From positions 1-51,455 of the forward strand of contig QFQU01000019.1 in NCBI GenBank assembly GCA_003248965.1: a stretch of DNA of 51,455 nt, written 5' to 3'. The notes below the pieces were generated by a model. It saw only the letters and a program-made list of their open reading frames with translations, searched no databases and was not told the DNA's origin. The DNA comes from Brevundimonas sp. Lineage in GTDB: Bacteria > Pseudomonadota > Alphaproteobacteria > Caulobacterales > Caulobacteraceae. This document shows positions 25,313-31,436 of this stretch, piece by piece (the first letter of the stretch is position 1; the number at the start of each line of letters is the position of its first letter). A program made the position numbers and the translations under genes.

Positions 25313-26960
25313 GCAGTTGGGAATGCCCGCCGCGCCACAGCAGGGCGTCCCGGGTGAGGCGGTCCTCCAGGCCGGGATCGATCAACCCGGCCTCCGCCAG
25401 GGCGCCGCCGAGCAGATAGTCGCGCAGGAACGGCAGGTGCGCGGCGACCGCGCCGCCATAGTAGGCGCCCAGCTCGCCTTTCGAACGGCGATCCAGGATC
25501 GATGGCGGAAGGACGTCCTCGAACGCGGCGCGCGCTGCAGCCCGGTCACGTCCGCCCCAGGTCAGATCGACCGTCGACAGGACCAGCCCTGCCTCCATCA
25601 CGGGCTGGCTCAGCAACGGATTGACGCAGGGACCCAGCCGACTACGGCCCGCCGGTCCCTGAAAGGTTTGGCAGAAGGCCAAGGCGGACATCTGGATCGC
25701 CTTGGCTGGCGGGACTCTCGCCAGATCGTCCAGCCAGGGATGGTCCCAACCGGCGCGATGGCGGACTTCGTCGCCCCAGTCCCGGGCGAGGGCCGTCGGC
25801 CACACGGAGCGCCGCAGCCACCGCGCGAGCCGGTGCAGGATCGCGCCTCGCGCCCGGCCTCGGCGCTCCCAAATCTCATCCAGGGCGATCAGGAGGCTCG
25901 GCATCTGAAAGAAGACGGCGTCGCCCCCCTGCCCTGTCAGCGAGCCCCAGGCGCCCATCGCCTCGATCCGGTCGGCGATATCGTCGTTGTAGTCGGGATC
26001 GATGTCGTTGGCGGGCGGCCTGAAGGTTTCGGCGCAGACCGCCAGACGGTCGGCGTCGAGCCTGAGACCGTCGCGGCGGACTTCCGTCAATGTGAAGCCG
26101 TGCCGCCCCGCGACCGCCCGGGCGTAGGCCCGCTCGTCGCCCTCCGGCTGGTCGACATAGTGGTTGACCCAGGCGGCGACGCTCCGGCGCTGGTCGGCGG
26201 TCAGGACGCCCGCCACGATGGCGGAGTCCAATCCGCCGCTGACCTCGGCGATCCAGCGCCTGTCGCCCGCCAGCGCCCTCACCGACCGTTCTACCGCCCC
26301 TCGGAGGTCCGGAGGTGGACGCGAGGCGCGGTTCCGATAAAGGTCCGCCGGCCGCCAGATCTGGTGCGCGCGGTTGACGCCCTCCCCGATGGTCCGCAGC
26401 TCGCCGCCGGCGACCGCCTGCAGTCCGGTCAAGCCCAGGCGATGTCGATGCTCTCCGGGGCGGCCCACCAGGGCGGCGACCGCCTCCCACTCCAGCGCGA
26501 TCCCGTCGGGCAGCCAAGGGTCGATGACGGCCGCAGCGCTCGTCGTGATCAGGGTCACCCCGGCCTTGCGCCAGACGACGCAATCCAGGGCGCCGGACGG
26601 GTCGCGGAGCACCGCGACGTCGCCGTCGACCCGCCGGACCAGCAGGTATCGCCCCCAGTAGTCCTCGCAGACAGCGCGGGCATGAACCGCATCGAGACGC
26701 CGGCATCCCAAGGCGCTGCGGGACCGCGGCGACAGCGCCTGGCCTTCGCCGTCGTAGACCTCGCCGATCAGCACGCCGTGCCCGTCCAGTCCCCGCGAGG
26801 CCTCCAGCCGTCCGCCGGTCGGAGCGAACACCTGGATGAAGGGGTCGTGCGACTTACGCGACCAGCCGGCTCGGCTGAGGCGCCGTCGAACGGGCGCAAC
26901 CAGGGCGTCGAGCGCGGCCGGCGTGTCGCCAACGAGAATGATCGCGCAGTCCGCCGCCAT
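25245..26960 (-). CDS. Lasso peptide cyclase (C protein, asparagine-synthetase-like)
   Basis: The 571-residue protein activates the side-chain carboxylate of a ring Asp/Glu with ATP and joins it to the core N-terminus. The ATP-pyrophosphatase loop SGGLDS is at 241-246. The N-terminal glutaminase-like domain lacks the catalytic Cys2 of true asparagine synthetases, as expected for lasso cyclases. Other landmarks are GQGGDAVFFQ and RRSKGELGAYYGG. It starts one base after the B gene stop and ends convergent with the isopeptidase gene, sharing 68 bases with it. Confidence 0.93.
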   Translation of the reverse strand: MAADCAIILVGDTPAALDALVAPVRRRLSRAGWSRKSHDPFIQVFAPTGGRLEASRGLDGHGVLIGEVYDGEGQALSPRSRSALGCRRLDAVHARAVCEDYWGRYLLVRRVDGDVAVLRDPSGALDCVVWRKAGVTLITTSAAAVIDPWLPDGIALEWEAVAALVGRPGEHRHRLGLTGLQAVAGGELRTIGEGVNRAHQIWRPADLYRNRASRPPPDLRGAVERSVRALAGDRRWIAEVSGGLDSAIVAGVLTADQRRSVAAWVNHYVDQPEGDERAYARAVAGRHGFTLTEVRRDGLRLDADRLAVCAETFRPPANDIDPDYNDDIADRIEAMGAWGSLTGQGGDAVFFQMPSLLIALDEIWERRGRARGAILHRLARWLRRSVWPTALARDWGDEVRHRAGWDHPWLDDLARVPPAKAIQMSALAFCQTFQGPAGRSRLGPCVNPLLSQPVMEAGLVLSTVDLTWGGRDRAAARAAFEDVLPPSILDRRSKGELGAYYGGAVAAHLPFLRDYLLGGALAEAGLIDPGLEDRLTRDALLWRGGHSQLLSLALTEAWVRRWLERLDRRTP

Positions 26961-26961
26961 C

Positions 26962-27633
26962 TCAGATCACCAGGATCGGCCGGTAGACAGTCAGGGTCTC
27001 CGGCGCCTCGCTGACGCACTGATCGCCGTTCTGAAGCCAGCAATGGGCGAGAAACGGGAAGGTGCGGACTCCGAACACCCAGTCCGCGTCCAGACCCGCC
27101 GCGTTGACAAAGCGCAGCAGCAGCTCTGCTTGGAGCAGACAGGCGCCGGTCCAGGGGGCCAGCGGCAGCAACTGCCGGAACACCTCGACCCGCGCCGCAA
27201 GCGCCTCGGGATCCGAGCGGCGGCCGGCACGCCGGGCGTATCGGTGGCTGAGCTCCAGAAGCGTCGGCCGGCGCCGCACCGCGTCGATCCAGATGACGGC
27301 GAAAGTGGCCACGTCCCGCAGCGTCGGCCGGATCGGCGGCGGAGCCGGAAGGCGGGCAGACGGCAGGGCCGGCGGCGGGATCCGATCGTCCGGCGCCGAC
27401 GTGGGGTGCAGCAGTTCCTCGGCGGCCAAGCGAAGAAGGTCTTCCAACGACCCCCGAACTTGCCGACCGTCTATCCGGAGATCGCCGCACTCCGGCAGGC
27501 AAAGATAGTCGTCTGCGGCGAGATCGAGCAGGACCAGATCGACCCCGATGCGGACCGCGTGTATCCCATCCCCGAGCCACCCGCAGTCAGCATCGGGCGC
27601 CTCATCGGCGAGAAGCGCGCCATTCATCCTCAC
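26962..27633 (-). CDS. Lasso peptide leader peptidase with RRE (B protein)
   Basis: This 223-residue fusion has an N-terminal PqqD-like RRE (about 15-75: GIHAVRIGVDLVLLDLAADD YLCLP), which grips the leader peptide, and a C-terminal transglutaminase-like Cys protease. Catalytic candidates are Cys165 (WTGACLLQAELLLRF), His197 (LAHCWLQ) and Asp204. It cuts the leader from the precursors encoded just upstream. The GTG start overlaps the stop of the nearest precursor gene (GTGA); ATG 27627 is an alternative start. Confidence 0.92.
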   Translation of the reverse strand: MRMNGALLADEAPDADCGWLGDGIHAVRIGVDLVLLDLAADDYLCLPECGDLRIDGRQVRGSLEDLLRLAAEELLHPTSAPDDRIPPPALPSARLPAPPPIRPTLRDVATFAVIWIDAVRRRPTLLELSHRYARRAGRRSDPEALAARVEVFRQLLPLAPWTGACLLQAELLLRFVNAAGLDADWVFGVRTFPFLAHCWLQNGDQCVSEAPETLTVYRPILVI

Positions 27634-27752
27634 CCCGCGGGCTGGTTGAAATGGAGGGCCGGATTGAGGTCCAGATATCGGCCTCGCCCGCCTCGCGCGC
27701 AGTTCCGCGCCATCCCGAGGCGCAGAAGCCGATGGATCGTCGGCTTTGACAT
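27630..27752 (-). CDS. Lasso precursor peptide 1 (divergent leader)
   Basis: The 40-residue precursor has leader MSKPTIHRLLRLGMARNCAR and probable core GGRGRYLDLNPALHFNQPAG. AGGGAG lies six bases before the ATG. The leader keeps the RLxRLGxAR recognition motif shared with the other two precursors, but the Thr normally found at position -2 is Ala. Aligned with its sisters, the core would form an 8-residue ring from Gly1 to Asp8, with tail LNPALHFNQPAG. Its stop overlaps the start of the B gene. The product and its activity are inferred. Confidence 0.8.
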   Translation of the reverse strand: MSKPTIHRLLRLGMARNCARGGRGRYLDLNPALHFNQPAG

Positions 27753-27810
27753 CAGTATCTCCCTGTTGCGACGGAAGGCGGCCGATCCGCCCTCCGGCAG
27801 GACGCCCGGC

Positions 27811-27835
27811 GGGGCCGTCCGAAGCGGGCGGCCCC
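27811..27835 (-). terminator. Hairpin between precursor 2 and precursor 1
   Basis: GGGGCCG and CGGCCCC form a perfect 7-bp stem with three further inner pairs (one G-T) and a GCTTC loop when read on the transcribed minus strand. It starts seven bases after the precursor 2 stop. With no T-run it is more likely an RNA stabiliser or a leaky terminator than a full stop. Confidence 0.5.
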
Positions 27836-27841
27836 TTGGGG

Positions 27842-27967
27842 TCATTCCGGCGGCATCGTCCAGTGGCGGGCCGGGTTCAGTTCGGTGAACGGGCCCATCA
27901 GGATCGCCCGGGTCAGCCGACGGGCGGCCCCCAGGCGCAGGACGCGCGTCTTGGTTTGGATCTTCAT
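27842..27967 (-). CDS. Lasso precursor peptide 2
   Basis: This 41-residue precursor is preceded by GGAGAGG. Its leader MKIQTKTRVLRLGAARRLTR has the RLGxAR motif and the canonical Thr at -2. The likely core has ring segment AILMGPFTE (Ala1 joined to Glu9) and tail LNPARHWTMPPE. Trp16 and the neighbouring His are candidate plug residues that hold the tail in the ring. It is the middle of three tandem precursors. The core boundary follows the Thr-x rule of proteobacterial lasso leaders. Confidence 0.85.
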   Translation of the reverse strand: MKIQTKTRVLRLGAARRLTRAILMGPFTELNPARHWTMPPE

Positions 27968-28022
27968 GGATCCTCTCCTGTGTCAGGACTGGCCTCTGGT
28001 TGCGGCGTCCGGGGCGAGGCCG

Positions 28023-28053
28023 GGCCCGGACGTCCGGGCCGCCGAAGCGGCCC
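28023..28053 (-). terminator. Hairpin between precursor 3 and precursor 2
   Basis: On the transcribed minus strand GGGCCGC-TTCG-GCGGCCC (28036-28053) is a 7-bp stem with the very stable C(UUCG)G tetraloop. It is followed by an overlapping perfect 18-bp palindrome, GGCCCGGAC/GTCCGGGCC (28023-28040). It begins seven bases after the precursor 3 stop. The two structures are mutually exclusive. There is no T-run, so mRNA stabilisation or partial termination is the likely role. Confidence 0.55.
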
Positions 28054-28059
28054 GTCCGG

Positions 28060-28185
28060 TCATTCGCTGGGCGGAATGGTGTACTTCAGCACCGGATTCA
28101 GCTCGTCGAACTCGCCGCGCGAGACCGCGCGGGTCAGGGTGCGGGCGGACCCGAGGCGCACGAGGCGCGAGGTTTTCTTGGTCAT
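28060..28185 (-). CDS. Lasso precursor peptide 3 (first in operon)
   Basis: The 41-residue precursor follows ACAGGAGACGACC. Its leader MTKKTSRLVRLGSARTLTR ends with Thr at -2. The core has ring segment AVSRGEFDE and tail LNPVLKYTIPPSE. Ala1 may close on Glu9 (aligned with precursor 2) or on Asp8. Tyr16 is the candidate plug. It is the promoter-proximal precursor and lies 69 bases after the GntR gene on the same strand. Confidence 0.85.
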   Translation of the reverse strand: MTKKTSRLVRLGSARTLTRAVSRGEFDELNPVLKYTIPPSE

Positions 28186-28254
28186 GGTCGTCTCCTGTCT
28201 TGAAGGTCAACAAAACGTCGACGACGAACCATCAGCGCCGCAAAGCAAATCGAT

Positions 28255-28821
28255 TCAAACTATATTTCGCGTATACTTTGACTGATCTGGATCGATCCGC
28301 CGCACGCGGGACGCGAGGCCCGTCGCGGCGATCCGCCAACGCGCGTAATAGGCCTCAACGTCGCTCGCCGGCTCGGTACCGGCGGCCGCTTCCGTCGGTC
28401 CATTGAGGCGTCTGAGCGGCGCCAGGCGACGGCGCACGCGAACGAGGCTCTCGATCAGGGGCTGGTTGTTACAGGCGTCGACCAGGTCGTCGATCCACGC
28501 CTCGACGGACGCGTCCGTGCCGTCGCGGGGTTGAGCGACCGGAGTGCAGAGCGCCGCGAGCCGGACATGAGCGGCTTCGAGGTCCAGCAAGCCCAGAACA
28601 TCCTCCAGGGGAGCCGCGCGGGTGAAGTAACCCAGACCGCGGCGATCCTCGACGAGGCCTTCGCCGCACAGCCGGGACAGAGCTTCCCGAACCGGGCTAG
28701 TGCTCAGGCCGAGCGAAGCGGCGATGTCCACCACGGAGAGGTGCTGTCCGGGAGCCAGGCCTTCCTCGAGCGCGGTGCGCAGGCCGGCGAGCGCCATGCC
28801 GAAGGGATCACGCTGCCTCAC
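28255..28821 (-). CDS. GntR-family regulator of the lasso cluster
   Basis: The 188-residue protein has the GntR winged helix (LRTALEEGLAPGQHLSVVDI, LGLSTSPVREALSRLCGEGL, DRRGLGYFTR) and a short helical C-terminal part weaker than a full FCD ligand domain. The start is GTG, with GGAGG five bases before it. It lies just upstream of the three precursor genes and may be co-transcribed with them, and it faces an XRE regulator across a 236-base intergenic region. It probably controls precursor expression. Confidence 0.85.
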   Translation of the reverse strand: MRQRDPFGMALAGLRTALEEGLAPGQHLSVVDIAASLGLSTSPVREALSRLCGEGLVEDRRGLGYFTRAAPLEDVLGLLDLEAAHVRLAALCTPVAQPRDGTDASVEAWIDDLVDACNNQPLIESLVRVRRRLAPLRRLNGPTEAAAGTEPASDVEAYYARWRIAATGLASRVRRIDPDQSKYTRNIV

Positions 28822-29057
28822 GGCCGCCTCCAGGCCACGTTGAGACGCAGATCGGCGACCGGCAAGCTTCGGGTCAATCGTGTCATGCCGCGCCTCCTAT
28901 ACTGTCGTCCGCAAGAAACTTGCGTCATAACCGCAGCTTTTATGCTGTTGATCTTTATCGACTTTCATTTGACGCATGGCTGAGTCATTTTTCAACCTGT
29001 AGGGGTGAACCTGAGTTCGTAACGCGTGGTGCCGACGGCGAGGGAGTAAACCGAGAG

Positions 29058-29555
29058 ATGGACGCCCGGCCCACCCAGTCGACGAATGCGGTGCTCTCCT
29101 CGAGCCTGCGCCTGATCCGCTCTCACCGGCGCATGCGGTCGATCGACGTCGCCCAGGCCATGAACATGGCGCTTCGGTCCTACGAGCATTTCGAGTCCGG
29201 TGCAGGGCGAATCAACATCGAACGTATTCACCGCTTCGCCGAGGTCACGAACAGCGATCCGCACGGGATTCTCGCGGCCCTCGCCCTCGGGTCGCCCGCC
29301 TTCGCGTTGCGGTGCGCCGACAACAAATTGGCGACCATCCTCGCCGTGGCGCTGCAGGAGTTCGATGAGGAAGCCGGGGACGCCATCGCTGATCTCGACG
29401 CCCGGCCGATCATCAACACCTTCACCAGGATGTTCAGGGATCTCGCGGATCAGTCCGTCAAGCGCGACACCGAGGCAGACGCGTGGCTCGAGCAACGGCG
29501 GAGCAGACTGTTAGCGCCCGATCGGGAGGACAGCGGGACCAACAACGACGGCTGA
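29058..29555 (+). CDS. XRE-family HTH regulator
   Basis: The 165-residue protein has an N-terminal Cro/C1-type helix-turn-helix (LRLIRSHRRMRSIDVAQAMN, MALRSYEHFESGAGRINIER) and an alpha-helical C-terminal part of unknown role. I start at the ATG after GAG at 29058. It is divergent from the GntR gene, so the region between them (28822-29057) should carry both promoters. Its involvement in lasso regulation is inferred from position. Confidence 0.75.
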   Translation: MDARPTQSTNAVLSSSLRLIRSHRRMRSIDVAQAMNMALRSYEHFESGAGRINIERIHRFAEVTNSDPHGILAALALGSPAFALRCADNKLATILAVALQEFDEEAGDAIADLDARPIINTFTRMFRDLADQSVKRDTEADAWLEQRRSRLLAPDREDSGTNNDG

Positions 29556-29652
29556 GACCACCCACCGGCGCCCCGCGAGCGCCCGGTCGTAGAGTCACGG
29601 TGGGAAGGTCCCGGACTGGCGCACGGCCGTGATTTCCCGGCTGGATTCGGGG

Positions 29653-29919
29653 ATGAAAGCGCACCCTTCGCTTCCCGCTGCGTCATCCACCCCGGCGCTC
29701 GAGGCCCTGACCGATCGGCAGCGCGAATGCCTGCAACTCGCCGCCACGGGATTGACCTCCTCCGGCATTGGCGAACGGCTCGGACTCTCTCCGAGAACGG
29801 TCGATGAGCATCTGATGACCGCCTGCAGCGTCCTCGGCGTGCGGACGCGCATCCAGGCCGTCGCCTGCCTGGCGGTGGCTGCCCGACGCGCCGACGAACC
29901 CCGCAGCTTCCTACCGTAG
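29653..29919 (+). CDS. HTH-only LuxR-type regulator
   Basis: The 88-residue protein consists almost wholly of a LuxR DNA-binding domain (LTDRQRECLQLAATGLTSSG, LGLSPRTVDEHL, VLGVRTRIQAVACLAV). It shares the LGLSPRTVD...LGVRTRIxAVA signature with the protein encoded at 17651. A GTG at 29629 is an alternative start. It lies between the lasso cluster and virB1, so it could serve either. Confidence 0.75.
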   Translation: MKAHPSLPAASSTPALEALTDRQRECLQLAATGLTSSGIGERLGLSPRTVDEHLMTACSVLGVRTRIQAVACLAVAARRADEPRSFLP

Positions 29920-29994
29920 ATCTCCGACGGGGCGCTCGCGGGTCGCCGTCGCCGGCCTGATCCGATGGGATGGCGGCGGTTCCTGGAGGCCCCC

Positions 29995-30615
29995 ATGCTC
30001 GACCTCGCGTCCGTTCTCGCCCTCTCGCAAAGCTGCGCGCCTTCGGTAGCGCCCCAGACCCTTGCGGCGATCGCGCACGTCGAGAGCCGGTTCGACCCGC
30101 TGGCGATCGGCGTCAATGGCAATGGGTCCCGCCCCGCGCGGGCGCGCAACGCCATGGAGGCCGCGACGACGGCCCGTCGTCTCCTGAGCCGCGGCGCCAA
30201 CCTTGATCTCGGGCTGGCCCAGATCAACAGCGACAACCTCGGCTGGCTGGGCCTGACGGTCGAAGACACCTTCGATCCCTGCCTCAACCTGCGGGCTGCG
30301 GCGACGGTCCTTCGCGCGGGCTACCGGCCCGCCGGCGAGACCCCGGCGCATCGTCAGTCCGCCCTGCGCGTCGCCCTGTCCCGCTACAACACCGGTGACG
30401 CCCAACGGGGATTTCAAAACGGCTACGTCGCCAAGGTCGAGCAGGCTGCCGTCGTCCTGAACCTGGCCGCCCCGCTTGCGGCGACCGCCGTCGAACCGTC
30501 CGACGCGCGCCTTCCCGAACCCGCAGCGCCGAACGCTCCGCCTGCGGCCTGGGACGTGTTCGCGCGCGGACCCGTGCGGGTCGCCTTTTCCACTTCCGTC
30601 GACCGGAGCTACTGA
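29995..30615 (+). CDS. virB1: VirB1-type lytic transglycosylase
   Basis: The 206-residue protein has a transglycosylase fold with catalytic Glu in AAIAHVESRFDPLAIG, then LDLGLAQINSDNLGWLGLTV and a VALSRYNTGD segment. It opens peptidoglycan so the conjugation channel can be built. GGAGG precedes the chosen ATG; the GTG/ATG codons upstream lack one. A Pro/Ala tail follows the domain. It is the first gene of the transfer operon and overlaps virB2 by one base. Confidence 0.9.
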   Translation: MLDLASVLALSQSCAPSVAPQTLAAIAHVESRFDPLAIGVNGNGSRPARARNAMEAATTARRLLSRGANLDLGLAQINSDNLGWLGLTVEDTFDPCLNLRAAATVLRAGYRPAGETPAHRQSALRVALSRYNTGDAQRGFQNGYVAKVEQAAVVLNLAAPLAATAVEPSDARLPEPAAPNAPPAAWDVFARGPVRVAFSTSVDRSY

Positions 30616-30926
30616 TGTTTCGTCCCCTGATCCCCTCGCCTTTGCCCCGTCACGCCGGCGCTGCGGTCTGCATCGCGCTGGCGGCGACCTGCCTCTCGGC
30701 GCAGCCCGCGCTCGCCTCGGCCAATGTCGAAGGTTTGCTCCAGAACGTCGTCGACATGCTCACGGGCAATACGGCCCGTCTGCTGGCCGTGCTGGCGGTC
30801 GTGGTCGTCGGCATCCTGTGGATGTTCGGCCTGTTCGACCTGCGCCGGGCGGCGATCGTCGTGCTCGGCATCGTCGTGGTCTTCGGCGCGGCCGAGATCG
30901 TCAATCTGATCACGGGCGGCGCGTGA
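30615..30926 (+). CDS. virB2: VirB2-type pilin
   Basis: The 103-residue protein has a long signal segment ending QPALA-S and two hydrophobic helices (LLAVLAVVVVGILWMFGLFD and RRAAIVVLGIVVVFGAAEIV), the standard TrbC/VirB2 prepilin layout. It would be the major subunit of the conjugative pilus. It overlaps both neighbours by one base. Confidence 0.88.
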   Translation: MFRPLIPSPLPRHAGAAVCIALAATCLSAQPALASANVEGLLQNVVDMLTGNTARLLAVLAVVVVGILWMFGLFDLRRAAIVVLGIVVVFGAAEIVNLITGGA

Positions 30927-31108
30927 TGACCGCCGCCGCGCCCTGGCTGTGGATCGGGTCGGCGTCAGCCGTCGTCGCCCTGTGCCTGATGCTCGGCCTG
31001 AAGCTGATCTCGCCCGAACGGTTCGCCCAGATCCTCGCCGGGCTCGGCATCGGCCTGACGGTCGGCCTGGCCCTGTGGCGCCTGCCCGCGGGAGGCCCCC
31101 ATGGCTGA
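30926..31108 (+). CDS. Small two-helix membrane protein in the virB operon
   Basis: This 60-residue protein is nearly all membrane helix: WLWIGSASAVVALCLMLGLK and FAQILAGLGIGLTVGLALW. It is not a component of the standard virB1-virB11 list. Overlaps with virB2 (one base) and virB3 (eight bases) make a coding role very likely. It could stabilise the VirB3-VirB4 membrane platform. No named family is recognised. Confidence 0.65.
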   Translation: MTAAAPWLWIGSASAVVALCLMLGLKLISPERFAQILAGLGIGLTVGLALWRLPAGGPHG

Positions 31109-31436
31109 CGAACGCCTGACCGAGGATCCGCTGTTCCTCGCCTGCACGCGGCCCGCGATGATCCTCGGCGTGCCCATGGAGGCGATGGGCGTCAACGTCA
31201 TCGTGTCCGGGGTCGTCTTCCTCATCGGCGGCAGCCTGCTCTATCTGCTTGTCGCCCCGGCCCTGCACCTTGTGTTCCGGGCGATCTGCCGGGCGGACCA
31301 CAACGCCTTCCGGCTGCTCTTCGTCTATGTCGACACCAAAGGCCGGTCGCGCAACGCGGCGCTCTGGGGCGGCAGTTCGGCGACGCCCCTTCCCCTCGTG
31401 CGCCGCTATCGTGCCGCGGAGCTGTCCCGTGGCTGA
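31101..31436 (+). CDS. virB3: VirB3 inner-membrane protein
   Basis: The 111-residue protein has the VirB3 pattern: LTEDPLFLACTRPAMILGVP near the N-terminus, one or two membrane helices (VNVIVSGVVFLIGGSLLYLL) and a cytoplasmic tail. It links the pilin to the VirB4 ATPase. It overlaps VirB4, whose GTG lies within its last codons. Confidence 0.88.
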   Translation: MADERLTEDPLFLACTRPAMILGVPMEAMGVNVIVSGVVFLIGGSLLYLLVAPALHLVFRAICRADHNAFRLLFVYVDTKGRSRNAALWGGSSATPLPLVRRYRAAELSRG

